A stretch of 40,531 bases of DNA from JBBDMW01 sp040878005 (GTDB lineage Bacteria > Chloroflexota > Dehalococcoidia > Lucifugimonadales > Lucifugimonadaceae), in NCBI GenBank assembly GCA_040878005.1, contig JBBDMW010000008.1:1-40531 (forward strand), given 5' to 3'. The position numbers and the translations under genes were made by a program. Numbering within the stretch: position 1 is the first letter of the stretch; the number at the start of each line of letters is the position of its first letter. The notes beneath the pieces were generated by a model. That model ran no database searches. It was not told the origin of the DNA and was given only the letters and a program-made list of their open reading frames with translations. Of this stretch, positions 1-8,871 are shown in pieces.

Positions 1-88
1 TGTGGAGCGCATGCTACATAAACAAATAACTGGCCCTGACGCTCGGGTTACCGTTTGTGCTTATGTACGGGCCTTGGGGTTAGCGTAG

Positions 89-118
89 TTGCCGCCAGCT
101 TAAGACGGGTAGTAAAAT
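89..118 (+). promoter_or_regulatory. putative sigma70-type promoter for rplS
   Basis: TTGCCG (89-94) and TAAAAT (113-118) are separated by 18 bases, a fair match to a -35/-10 pair. Transcription would start near 125, about 90 bases before the rplS start. The call rests on consensus matching only. Confidence 0.4.
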
Positions 119-150
119 GAGGTGCAGATATTCGTAAACTTCCGGCAATG

Positions 151-170
151 GGCGCCTCCGGGCGCCTTTT
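151..170 (+). promoter_or_regulatory. GC hairpin plus T-run in the rplS leader
   Basis: GGCGCC, a TCCG loop and GGCGCC (151-166) are followed directly by TTTT (167-170). This is a compact terminator-like hairpin between the putative promoter and the rplS ribosome binding site. It could be an attenuator of rplS, or the terminator of a gene ending to the left of the window. The sequence does not separate the two. Confidence 0.4.
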
Positions 171-214
171 CGCGCCAGAGCCTTGGCAATTCGGCCCAGA
201 GGAACAAGAACGTT

Positions 215-568
215 ATGGACGCGCGCACGATAGTAGACTTCAAGCCGAAGGACTCCATTGACGAGTTCCAGCCGGGTGACACGGTTACCGTGAACCTGTT
301 CATCCGTGAGGGTGACCGTGAGCGAGTGCAGGCGTTCCAGGGCAACGTGATCGTCGGCTCACACAGGAAAGGCAAGGTGCCGCAGCCGGGCGCCACCTTC
401 ACGGTCCGGCGCGTATCTTACGGCGTGGGAGTGGAGCGGATACTGCCGCTTTGCTCGCCCATGATCGAGTCCGTCAAGAACGTGCGCCGCGGCAAGGTAC
501 GCCGCTCCCGCCTGTTCTACCTCCGCGGCCTTACAGGCAAGAAAGCCCGCATCAAAGAGCGCCGCTAA
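215..568 (+). CDS. rplS: 50S ribosomal protein L19
   Basis: L19 is a structural protein of the large ribosomal subunit that sits near the subunit interface. The 117-residue product shows the family core: an N-terminal helix, a VNLFIREGDRERVQ-type strand, the AFQGNVI segment and a basic C-terminus with VRRGKVRRSRLFYLR, ending in a Lys/Arg-rich tail. Its length matches the usual 115-120 residues. The reading frame stays open further upstream, but the ATG at 215 is chosen because residues from there align with L19 and AGAGGAAC lies about 9 bases upstream. In many bacteria rplS follows trmD and rimM, but nothing recognisable precedes it here. The next gene, priA, starts 168 bases later. Confidence 0.95.
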   Translation: MDARTIVDFKPKDSIDEFQPGDTVTVNLFIREGDRERVQAFQGNVIVGSHRKGKVPQPGATFTVRRVSYGVGVERILPLCSPMIESVKNVRRGKVRRSRLFYLRGLTGKKARIKERR

Positions 569-577
569 CGCTTGCGT

Positions 578-594
578 GGCGGCTATCAGCCGCC
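578..594 (+). terminator. possible hairpin terminator after rplS
   Basis: GGCGGC, a 5-base loop and GCCGCC begin 9 bases after the rplS stop. Only TT follows, so intrinsic termination would be weak. It may be a 3'-end stabilising hairpin. Confidence 0.3.
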
Positions 595-736
595 TTCCTG
601 TGGGATAACAGCCGACGGTCGGTTCATGTTGAAGTTCGGCCGCTGCCAGGTGCGGCTGAACTTTGCCGATGCTCCGGTTATCATCGGTCTGCCTCCTGGG
701 CAAAATCTTCCCATCTCGTTGAGGCAGGCCTCTTGA

Positions 737-3199
737 ATGTTTGCTGAAGTCGCCGTTGACTTCCCCGATACGCACGCCCGTACCTTTACCTACTTGGCGC
801 CGCCAGGCATGGCCGTTGTGCCAGGCGACCTGGTCTGGGTTCCCTTTGGGCCGCGGACCATCCAGGGAGTCGTGTTCGGCCTTGTAGAGCAGTCGCCAGT
901 GGAGGAGACCCGCCCGATTATGCAGCGGGTTGTCGATGGGCCGTTTATCTCCCCGCAGCGCCTGGCGGTCGCTCGCTGGATAGCTGAACATTACCGGTCC
1001 ACGCTTTATGCGGCCTGCTCCATGATGCTTCCCTCGGGATCACAGACGCGGCTTCGCCACTGGATCACCCGCGCCAGGGCGCCTGAAGCCGCCACGGGAG
1101 ATTTGAAGCCGCGCGATCTGCGGGCGCTTGAGTATGCGTCGGCAGATCGGCGTATAAGGAAGGACCGATTGGCCAGGCGGCTGGGCCGCGGCGGCGCCGC
1201 CGTGGTGGATCGCCTGGTCCGCCGCGGGTACCTGGCCGCCACGGCAGAGTGGGAACGGCCGCGTATCAGCGCCCAGTACCTGGACATCGTGGTGCTGGCC
1301 GTGCCTGCAGAACAGGCGCGTGCGGAAGCAGATGACCACAGGGGCGGCAGGTCCCAGAGGCGGGCTGAACTTCTGGACTGGCTGGCGACAGACCCTCCCG
1401 GTGAAACGCGCAGCCGACTCGCAAAACGCTTTGGCCCTGCCGCCGTAAAGGCGGTGCTCGACTCCGGGCTGGCCCGGCTGGAACGGGTGCATATGGACCG
1501 TGACCCCTTGCGACACTACGCAGTGCAACAGCAGTTCCCATTTGAGCCAACGCCCGCCCAGGCAGGGGCCATAGAAGCAATCGTTGCGGCCGTCACTGCA
1601 ACAGAGGCCAGTGCTGATCCAGCACGTTTTCTGCTGTTTGGCATCACAGGCAGCGGAAAGACGGAGGTATATCTGCAGGCGGCTGAAGCCTGTGTTGCCG
1701 CAGGAAAACGTGTGCTCGTGCTTGTGCCGGAGATAGCGCTGACCCCGCAGACGCTCCGGCGATTTGCGTCCAGGTTCCCCGGCAAGGTCGCTCTGCTTCA
1801 CTCCGGCCTGTCAGACGGCGAACGGTTCGACCAGTGGTGGCGTGTCCGGGGGGGTGACTATCCGGTTGTGCTGGGCTCCCGCGGCGCCGTGTTCGCTCCG
1901 ATAGACAACCTGGGCCTGGTGGTGATCGACGAAGAGCACGAGTGGACATACAAGCAGCATGACCAGTCGCCCCGCTACCACGCCCGTGATGTTGCCGAGC
2001 AGCTTTGCCGTGAGACGGGGGCGGCCCTGGTGGCGGGCAGCGCCACGCCAGACCTCATCACGTTCCGCCGAACTGAGCGCGGCGAGTACCGCCTGTTGCG
2101 CCTCCCGCGCCGTACAACGCCGGGGAGTCTTTCAGAGACAGACCCCGCAAGCATCGGCCACGCGGGCGTCCGCATCATAGACATGCGCGATGAACTGCGG
2201 GCCGGGCACATCCACATGCTCAGCAGGCCACTCATCGACGGGATGCGAGACTCGCTCATTGCAGGCGGGCGCGTGATCCTTTTTATGAACCGTCGAGGCG
2301 CTGCTTCATTCGTGCAGTGCCGCGATTGTGGCGCCGTCCGGGGGTGCCGCCGTTGCGATACCTCCCTGACGTACCACAACGCGTCAGGTGACGGATCACC
2401 GGCGCGCTTGGTCTGCCACTACTGCAACTACAGTGTGCAGGCGGGACGTGCCTGCCCTGCATGTGGCGGCGCGCAGGTGCGCCGGATGGGCCCGGGAACC
2501 CAGGCTGTTGCCGACGCAGTGCTCGACTACTTCCCGCGTGTCAATGTGATCCGGTGGGACAGCGATGCAGCGCGCACGGCCAAAGACCACATCGACATCA
2601 TGGAACGTTTTGAGAGTGGAGAATCCACGGTGCTTGTAGGCACCCAGATGGTTGCAAAGGGACTCGACATCCCGGCCGTCACCCTGGTAGGCGTTGTGTC
2701 GGCGGATACGGGACTTGCCGTGCCGGATTTCCGGGCAGGCGAGCGTGCTTTCCAGGTACTCGCACAGGTCGCCGGGAGGGCAGGGCGCGGCAGGCAGGGA
2801 GGCCAGGTGCTTATGCAGACGTTTCAGCCAGAGCACTACGTCATTCGTGCCGCGGCCCTCCAGGATTATGAAGCGTTTTACCGCACTGAGATAGAATTGC
2901 GCTCCAGGTATGCCTCCCCGCCTTTTACCCGTCTCATTAGGCTCATGTATACAGACCCCGACCCGGTCGAAGCCCAGGGCACGGCGGTTGAAGCAGCGAA
3001 AGCCTTCAGGCATGAGCAATCGGTGAGCGGCGAGACATCAGTAGAGGTCATCGGCCCCACTCCTGCGTTCCCGCTGCGCGTGCGCGGCATGTACCGGTGG
3101 CACATAGTGCTCAAGGGGCCGCGCCCCGAAGCCCTGTTGGACATGGCTCCGGTGGGCCGTGGATGGATTACAGACGTAGACCCGGTGTCATTATTATGA
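737..3199 (+). CDS. priA: primosomal protein N' (PriA helicase)
   Basis: PriA is the 3'-to-5' superfamily 2 DNA helicase that recognises stalled forks and starts replisome reloading. The 820-residue protein has an N-terminal 3'-end-binding domain (MFAEVAVDF onwards), a long winged-helix linker, Walker A GITGSGKT at 302-309, a DEEH Walker B box at 398-401, and eight cysteines in four pairs (C528/C531, C537/C540, C560/C563, C573/C576) forming the two zinc sites typical of PriA. Helicase motifs V-VI follow (GTQMVAKGLDIP and QVAGRAGRG). It is somewhat longer than the 732-residue E. coli protein, mainly before the helicase core. It is followed closely by def, a common bacterial order (priA-def-fmt), but fmt is not next here. 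Confidence 0.95.
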   Translation: MFAEVAVDFPDTHARTFTYLAPPGMAVVPGDLVWVPFGPRTIQGVVFGLVEQSPVEETRPIMQRVVDGPFISPQRLAVARWIAEHYRSTLYAACSMMLPSGSQTRLRHWITRARAPEAATGDLKPRDLRALEYASADRRIRKDRLARRLGRGGAAVVDRLVRRGYLAATAEWERPRISAQYLDIVVLAVPAEQARAEADDHRGGRSQRRAELLDWLATDPPGETRSRLAKRFGPAAVKAVLDSGLARLERVHMDRDPLRHYAVQQQFPFEPTPAQAGAIEAIVAAVTATEASADPARFLLFGITGSGKTEVYLQAAEACVAAGKRVLVLVPEIALTPQTLRRFASRFPGKVALLHSGLSDGERFDQWWRVRGGDYPVVLGSRGAVFAPIDNLGLVVIDEEHEWTYKQHDQSPRYHARDVAEQLCRETGAALVAGSATPDLITFRRTERGEYRLLRLPRRTTPGSLSETDPASIGHAGVRIIDMRDELRAGHIHMLSRPLIDGMRDSLIAGGRVILFMNRRGAASFVQCRDCGAVRGCRRCDTSLTYHNASGDGSPARLVCHYCNYSVQAGRACPACGGAQVRRMGPGTQAVADAVLDYFPRVNVIRWDSDAARTAKDHIDIMERFESGESTVLVGTQMVAKGLDIPAVTLVGVVSADTGLAVPDFRAGERAFQVLAQVAGRAGRGRQGGQVLMQTFQPEHYVIRAAALQDYEAFYRTEIELRSRYASPPFTRLIRLMYTDPDPVEAQGTAVEAAKAFRHEQSVSGETSVEVIGPTPAFPLRVRGMYRWHIVLKGPRPEALLDMAPVGRGWITDVDPVSLL

Positions 3200-3233
3200 A
3201 ACCTTGCTGTGACACCGGCGCGAGAATGTATTA

Positions 3234-3983
3234 ATGGCAATTCTTCAAATACGCACAGTTCCTGACCCCATACTCCGAAAGAAAGCCCGCCCCATCCGGA
3301 CGGTGGATGAGGCCGTTCGGAAGCTTGCCCGCGATATGATCGAAACAATGCAGGAAGCTGGTGGCGTCGGCCTCGCCGCCAACCAGGTCGGGATTCTTAA
3401 ACGGCTGATCGTATTGCAGATGCCGGAGGAGGACCCACAGACATGGGTCAACCCTGAGATCACCAGGCGCGAAGGCGAGCGGGAAATCGAAGAAGGCTGT
3501 CTAAGCGTCCCGGGATATGTGGGACTGATAACCCGGTCGGTAAGGGTGAAGGCCCGTGCGCTTGATGAGCATGGCTCCAAGTTTCGCGTCACAGCAGAGG
3601 AGTTGCTGGCCCAGGCCATAGAGCATGAAGTGGACCATCTAAATGGCATCCTTTACATGGATCACCTTGAGGCCCATGAAAAACTCAGGAAGCTGGGCGA
3701 GGAGACGGATGAGCCGCACATGCACGATGTGGACTACGAGGTGCATGCCGATCACTCAAATGAAGATGACGACGGGCAGGTTGAAGTCCTCACGGCGCGT
3801 GCAAGCCTGAGCCAGGTTCGCTCGGAATCATTACGCAGCGATCTGTCCTACAACCTTTCGACCGGTGCCGGGCGCACCAGGGTTCACTCTGATGACCCCG
3901 CGATAAACGGCGGTGTGCTGCTTGATAAAGATGGTCGCTCCAGCAACTCGAATGAAGGTGAGAGGGAATCGCACGGCCATTGA
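3234..3983 (+). CDS. def: peptide deformylase with C-terminal tail
   Basis: The enzyme removes the N-formyl group from nascent proteins and depends on Fe2+ or Zn2+. All three family motifs are present: GVGLAANQ at 44-51 (the general pattern is G-hydrophobic-G-hydrophobic-AAxQ; x is more often Pro), EGCLS at 87-91 with metal ligand Cys89, and HEVDH at 131-135 with His131, His135 and catalytic Glu132. The ATG at 3234 is 34 bases after the priA stop, so co-transcription is likely. The catalytic domain ends near residue 165. The remaining roughly 80 residues, to 249, form a hydrophilic, Asp/Glu/Ser/His-rich tail not expected in the family. Either it is a lineage-specific extension, or the natural stop has been lost and the 3' end has run on. 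Confidence 0.93.
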   Translation: MAILQIRTVPDPILRKKARPIRTVDEAVRKLARDMIETMQEAGGVGLAANQVGILKRLIVLQMPEEDPQTWVNPEITRREGEREIEEGCLSVPGYVGLITRSVRVKARALDEHGSKFRVTAEELLAQAIEHEVDHLNGILYMDHLEAHEKLRKLGEETDEPHMHDVDYEVHADHSNEDDDGQVEVLTARASLSQVRSESLRSDLSYNLSTGAGRTRVHSDDPAINGGVLLDKDGRSSNSNEGERESHGH

Positions 3984-4130
3984 GGCGGTGTCAACCTCAT
4001 AGGAACGTACGCTGACGATAGTGGCTGCATTTCGATGGCCTCGGAGTGACGGGCCGAGTATCACAACTCATGAGCTTGCACCGTCCGACCACCCTCACTT
4101 CTGCTGCCCGGCGCTTAGCGGCGCCTTAGT

Positions 4131-5711
4131 GTGGCTGTCATGACCCCGTTTGTAACCCAGGTTCTCGCTGCCCTGCGCGACGCGGGCGTGGATGCGCACG
4201 TCGTGGGTGGCGCCGTGCGTGACCTGTTGAGCGGCCGCGAGCCGTCTGATGTCGATGTGACGGTGAATGTCCCCGCTCTGCCTTTCGCAGAACAGTTGGC
4301 TTCCCGCCTGGGTGCGCGTTCCGTGGTGATGGACCGTGAGCGGGGCCATGCCAGGTTAATGCCCCGTCAGGCGAGGGGCGATATATGGGTCGACATATCT
4401 TCGGACAGGGGAGATTTACTTACCGACCTCGCCCGCCGGGACTTCACAGTCAACGCCATGGCCGTGCCGGTTGACCGGTGGCCGGACGCTGCGGCGGAAG
4501 CTGTGGCAGATCCTCACCATGGCCTCGCTGACCTGCGCGCCGGTCTCCTTCGCATGGTCAGCCCTTCCTCAATGACCGACGACCCCGTGCGGCTCATCCG
4601 CGCGCCGCGGCTGGCGAGCCAGTTCGGCCTGGCCATGGAGGAGGCGACCAGGGACGTGATCAGGCGGAATGCAACGCGGCTGAAAGACACAGCGCCCGAA
4701 CGGGTGCGTGACGAGTTGTTTGCCATGTTTGCCACGCCCGCGGCTGAACGGGGTGTGGAGATGATGGACGACTCAGGGCTGCTGGATGTGGTGCTTCCGG
4801 AGGTCGTTGCGGGCCGGGGCGTGAAACAGCCGGCCAACCATCATTACTGGGACGTGTTCACCCACAATGTCAAAGCTGTCGGCATGGTGGACCTCGTGCT
4901 GCGAGCGGCGGAATCGGCGCACCCGTTCGCCCTCCAGCAGATCAGGGCAACAGCAGCAGGGTCAGTTCAAACGGAAAATATGCGGCAGGACACGGACACA
5001 GGACACGGTCAGGGCGCAGCCGGAGCCGTTGGTCAGTCCAATGAGCCAGGAACAGGCCATGCGCTTCACCCCGTTCCATGGCGGCCTGAATTGGATGGCT
5101 ACTTTGATCAAGTAATTTCAGACGGACAGACCCGCCGCACGCTGCTCAGGCTGACTGCGCTGCTGCATGACGTTGCCAAGTCGCGGTGCAAGACCGTGGA
5201 CAACAGTGGCCGCATGCGCTTCCTGGGCCACCACAAGCTTGGTGAGGAGATGGTTTCCTCAATATTGGCCCGTCTCAGATGCAGCCGGCGAACGATTTCC
5301 CACGTATCCGTTATGGTACGCAGCCATCTCCGGCCCGGGCAGATGAGTGGTAAAAGCAAATCGCCAACCGGACGGGCGGTGTTCAGATACTTCCGGGATG
5401 TCGGCCCGGTCGCACTGGATACGCTTTATCTGAACATGGCTGACTACCTTGCAGCGCGCGGACCGGCTTTAGACGTACTGGAATGGCGACGTTATTCGGA
5501 AATGATAGGTGCTATACTTGCCCGCGGCTTCGATTCGCCCCGGCAATCGAGGCCGTTTTTACTGTTGGATGGCAATGCGGTGATGGACGAGTTGGGACTG
5601 GACCCCGGCCCAAAGGTTGGCCATCTCCTTTCTGCGCTGCGAGAAGCTGAGTCGGCGGGCCTCGTCCAGACTAGGGACGAGGCACTTGAATACCTGCGCC
5701 GCCTGGTTTAG
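4131..5711 (+). CDS. CCA tRNA nucleotidyltransferase / poly(A) polymerase with HD domain
   Basis: This class II nucleotidyltransferase either adds or repairs the tRNA 3' CCA or polyadenylates RNA. The sequence alone does not decide between them. The head domain has GGAVRDLL (26-33), the DxD metal pair D40/D42 in SDVDV, and RRDFTVNAMA near 103-112. A tRNA-binding neck follows, then a C-terminal HD phosphohydrolase domain with HD at 346-347 and HxxH-type residues downstream. Between neck and HD domain, residues of about 257-320 are a Gln/Gly/Thr/His-rich, low-complexity stretch that looks like a linker insertion. The start is GTG 4131 or ATG 4140; no good ribosome binding site precedes either, and a small GGCGC/GCGCC hairpin (4110-4125) lies just upstream. 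Total length is 526 residues. Confidence 0.85.
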   Translation: MAVMTPFVTQVLAALRDAGVDAHVVGGAVRDLLSGREPSDVDVTVNVPALPFAEQLASRLGARSVVMDRERGHARLMPRQARGDIWVDISSDRGDLLTDLARRDFTVNAMAVPVDRWPDAAAEAVADPHHGLADLRAGLLRMVSPSSMTDDPVRLIRAPRLASQFGLAMEEATRDVIRRNATRLKDTAPERVRDELFAMFATPAAERGVEMMDDSGLLDVVLPEVVAGRGVKQPANHHYWDVFTHNVKAVGMVDLVLRAAESAHPFALQQIRATAAGSVQTENMRQDTDTGHGQGAAGAVGQSNEPGTGHALHPVPWRPELDGYFDQVISDGQTRRTLLRLTALLHDVAKSRCKTVDNSGRMRFLGHHKLGEEMVSSILARLRCSRRTISHVSVMVRSHLRPGQMSGKSKSPTGRAVFRYFRDVGPVALDTLYLNMADYLAARGPALDVLEWRRYSEMIGAILARGFDSPRQSRPFLLLDGNAVMDELGLDPGPKVGHLLSALREAESAGLVQTRDEALEYLRRLV

Positions 5712-5739
5712 CGGCGCTTTTCGCGTGAGGAAATAAAGT

Positions 5740-7812
5740 TTGTCGAGACAGTTCAGGGGGCTGATCTTCATCAGCGTCCTGGTAGCCCTAAGCGCTGCCA
5801 TCCTGTTTATTCCACGGCTGGATATAGGCGGGTTTGCCAGGGGCAACGAAGATAGCGTGTTCGGCCTCAGCCTGGGCCTGGATCTCCAGGGCGGGACTCA
5901 CCTCGTATACAGAGTTGAGACCGAGGATGGCGAGCCCCCGACCGCAGAGGACATGGAGGGCGTCCGGCGCATTATAGAAAGCCGCGTCAACCAGTTCGGC
6001 GTCAGTGAGCCAACCGTTCAGCTCCTTGGCACTCCCCCGGATCGCATCCTGGTTCAGATGCCTGGACTGCGCGGCGCCAGCATTACTGCCATGTTCTCTG
6101 GCAACACGGTCAGCCAGGATGGATTCGAGCAGTTCTTCGTCGAGGAGCTTGGCAGAGAAGACGCCGCTGTCACGCAGGATGTCCGTGAGAACCAACTCGT
6201 CCTGATTGCCCAGTTGGATAGCCTGGAGCCGCCGGATCTTGACGAAAACGGGAATGTCGTAACTCCGGGGGATGCGGAGCGTTACAGGCAGGCCGCGAAA
6301 GAGCACTTCCCCGTGACCATGGGGATCTTGTTCGCTCCGGAGCCGGTGGAGGACCCCGACGCCACTCCCACGCCTGAGCCTGACGGAACGGCCACCCCCG
6401 AACCTGGTCCCACAGCCACTCCTGACCCGGAGGAACCAGAGCCCACTGCCACGCCTGAGCCTGAAACCACGGTTCCGTCCATAGAGGACGTCCGGCAGGT
6501 CTTCGCTAACATCGGCCGTGATGAGGTGGAGATTGAAGAGCTTGATGAGGGCTTCTACCAGGTGACTCTCTTCAACCTTGAGGAGGCTGGTTTCGACGAG
6601 GAAGGCAATCCCATTCCCTCTGAGGTCGACCGAATCCGGGAGGGACTTGAGGAAGTGGGCGATCTGGCGGGGTTGGAGCCTTTTGGCCGCATAGTCCAGT
6701 GGACCCCCGGTGGCGGTGTGGAAGAGGCCAAGGCCCTTATTGGCTCCACGGCTCAGTTGGAGTTTCGCGAGCGTGTCTGCGCGCCCGTTTCGCCGCCATC
6801 GCCCGATGTCGAATGGCCGCCGGACGGACTCACTCAAGATCAGTGGGCGGCTGAGCGCTGCAACAATCCGGAGTACTACACCGAGCAGGCAACAGACATT
6901 GACCCGGATAATCTCGAAGATGCTTTCGCCAGCGTTAATGAAAGCGGTCAGCCAATTGTGACTATTGTCTTCGATAACGAAGGCGCAGACGCCTTTTTCC
7001 GGGTAACCGACCGAATCTCCCGCACAGGCGACCTGCTCGCCATATACCTGGACGGACAGGAATTGGTGGCGCCGCGAGTCGATCCGGACATTGGTGGTAT
7101 AGCCGGCGGACGTGCCATCATCTCCGGCCAGGACTTCACGCCTGAGCGCGCCAGGACCATCTCTATCCAGCTCCGTTCAGGTTCGTTGCCAGTGAGCCTC
7201 GAGCTGCTGCAGGAGCGTAGTGTTGATGCTCTGCTGGGAGAAACCTCCCTCCGCCGGAGCCTGGTTGCAGGCGGCGTTGGTCTGGCACTCTTGCTGCTGT
7301 TCGTAGTGAGCTACTACAAGGTGCCTGGTGTGGTGGCCGCCACGTCACTGATCGTCTACACACTGATGTTGCTCGCTGTCTTCAAGCTCATCCCGGTAAC
7401 ACTCACGCTGGCCGGTGCCGCGGCTGTCATCCTTTCGCTTGGTCTTGCGGTGGACGCCAACATACTGATTGCCGAGCGCACGAAAGAAGAGTTGCGCTCC
7501 GGCAGGGGGCTGCTGGCTGCCATCAACCACGGGTTCAGCCGGGCCTGGCCATCTATCCGGGACGGGAACATATCGACCATCATCGTGGCGTTCGTGCTCT
7601 TCTGGTTTGGCGACCGGTTCGGCACCAGTATCATGCAGGGCTTTGCCCTGACGCTGGTAGTCGGCGTGTTGTTGAGCATGTTCACCGCTTTCTTCGTCAG
7701 TCGTGTGCTGCTCAGGTTGGTAGCAGCCAGCCCCATCGGCAGGCGCTCCGGCCTGTTCGTCCCGGTTGAAGACGTTGCGGCGCCGGAATCGGCAGTTGGG
7801 AGCCAGGCCTGA
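5740..7812 (+). CDS. secD: protein translocase subunit SecD with large periplasmic insertion
   Basis: SecD, with SecF, uses the proton-motive force to help complete protein export through SecYEG. The start is a TTG at 5740 with TGAGGA 8 bases upstream. The 690-residue product has an N-terminal membrane segment, the LGLDLQGGTHL motif near 45-55, a first periplasmic (P1) domain with IIESRVNQFGVSEP, then AQLEFR, the P4 region (GRAIISGQDF) and five C-terminal membrane helices with the LGLAVDANILI signature. It is odd that the usually compact stretch between QMPGLRG (about 106-112) and EEAKALIGSTAQLEFR (about 327) holds roughly 215 extra residues. These include a Thr-Pro-Glu-rich repeat at about 206-246 and a second alpha/beta segment resembling the P1 fold. 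secF overlaps its stop codon. Confidence 0.93.
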   Translation: MSRQFRGLIFISVLVALSAAILFIPRLDIGGFARGNEDSVFGLSLGLDLQGGTHLVYRVETEDGEPPTAEDMEGVRRIIESRVNQFGVSEPTVQLLGTPPDRILVQMPGLRGASITAMFSGNTVSQDGFEQFFVEELGREDAAVTQDVRENQLVLIAQLDSLEPPDLDENGNVVTPGDAERYRQAAKEHFPVTMGILFAPEPVEDPDATPTPEPDGTATPEPGPTATPDPEEPEPTATPEPETTVPSIEDVRQVFANIGRDEVEIEELDEGFYQVTLFNLEEAGFDEEGNPIPSEVDRIREGLEEVGDLAGLEPFGRIVQWTPGGGVEEAKALIGSTAQLEFRERVCAPVSPPSPDVEWPPDGLTQDQWAAERCNNPEYYTEQATDIDPDNLEDAFASVNESGQPIVTIVFDNEGADAFFRVTDRISRTGDLLAIYLDGQELVAPRVDPDIGGIAGGRAIISGQDFTPERARTISIQLRSGSLPVSLELLQERSVDALLGETSLRRSLVAGGVGLALLLLFVVSYYKVPGVVAATSLIVYTLMLLAVFKLIPVTLTLAGAAAVILSLGLAVDANILIAERTKEELRSGRGLLAAINHGFSRAWPSIRDGNISTIIVAFVLFWFGDRFGTSIMQGFALTLVVGVLLSMFTAFFVSRVLLRLVAASPIGRRSGLFVPVEDVAAPESAVGSQA

Positions 7813-8738
7813 TGGATATCGTTGGAAAGCGCAGGATATTCCTCGGTATATCGGCCATCCTGGTGGCATTGTCCATCGTGGTGCTGTTCGCTCCTGGCCT
7901 GCGCCTTGGCATCGATTTCGTTGCCGGCACCAGCATCACCTACGAGTTCACGGACGCAGATCCAGGCACCGCTGAAGTGCGGGCTGCCCTCATAGAAGCG
8001 GGCCAGGATACCGTCGTGGTGCAAAACCTGGGTGGCGGCGAGTACTTTGTCAGGACCAATGAGCTTGGCGAAGGCGATAAGGAGCGTCTGGATGATGCCC
8101 TGGAACAACTTACGGGTGCACCGCCCATCACGCTCGACCTGACCACGGTTGGGCGGTCGGTTGCTGACGACACGGTGCAGAACGCAATCACTGCTGTCGT
8201 GGTTGCTTCGATATTCGTGATGCTCTACATCATGTACGCGTTTCGGGCGGTGCCAAATTCATTCCGATATGCCGTCGCTGCCGTGGTGGCCCTGCTGCAT
8301 GACGTACTCATCGCATTGGGTGTCTTTGTCGTCCTGGGCGTTGCCATAAATGCGGAAGTCAATGCCATTTTCATCGTCGGCATCCTGACGGTCATCGGCT
8401 ACAGCGTGAACGACACCATCGTGGTGTTCGACCGCATCCGTGAGAATGTGACGCTGGCGCCCGGCAGGCCCTTCCGCTCCACGGTCAACCTGTCCATCAA
8501 TGAAACCATTGTGCGGTCGCTGGCCACCAGCATCACGACCATGATCGTTATCCTGGCCATGCTCCTGTTTGGCGGGGCGTCGCTGAGAGACTTCCTCCTG
8601 GTCCTGTTGACCGGTGTGGCAGTGGGTACTTACAGCTCCATCTTCATCGCAGCACAGATACTGGTTGCATGGGAGTCGGGTGAGTTGAGCCGGTTCATGC
8701 CAAGGCGGCCCAGGCGCGCCACCGCAGAGTCAGCCTGA
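7812..8738 (+). CDS. secF: protein translocase subunit SecF
   Basis: SecF is the partner of SecD in the Sec accessory export complex of the cytoplasmic membrane. The 308-residue length is normal. Visible signatures are a first membrane helix, GIDFVAGTSI after it, a short periplasmic domain, HDVLIALGVFVVLG, and the family motif IGYSVNDTIVVFDRIREN, followed by NETIVRSLATSITT and the last helices. The ATG overlaps the secD stop as TGATG, which points to translational coupling and matched amounts of the two subunits. The C-terminus is short and basic (Arg/Pro-rich), as expected for the cytoplasmic end. Confidence 0.95.
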   Translation: MDIVGKRRIFLGISAILVALSIVVLFAPGLRLGIDFVAGTSITYEFTDADPGTAEVRAALIEAGQDTVVVQNLGGGEYFVRTNELGEGDKERLDDALEQLTGAPPITLDLTTVGRSVADDTVQNAITAVVVASIFVMLYIMYAFRAVPNSFRYAVAAVVALLHDVLIALGVFVVLGVAINAEVNAIFIVGILTVIGYSVNDTIVVFDRIRENVTLAPGRPFRSTVNLSINETIVRSLATSITTMIVILAMLLFGGASLRDFLLVLLTGVAVGTYSSIFIAAQILVAWESGELSRFMPRRPRRATAESA

Positions 8739-8871
8739 CCGCCGCGCTCGCAGTAAACCGTCGGCTCACGTAACATCGGCAGGCTCGTTTTGAGTCGGCC
8801 GGTGTATCGCGTCCGGCACACATGACACTTGGCCGGGGCTCACGCGCCGGGCCTTGCGGAGATGACACCAC

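Noticed and set aside
2..88. Open frame at the left edge that could be the end of a gene such as trmD
   Set aside because: The peptide of about 28 residues shows no recognisable C-terminal motif, and its base pattern is not clearly codon-like.
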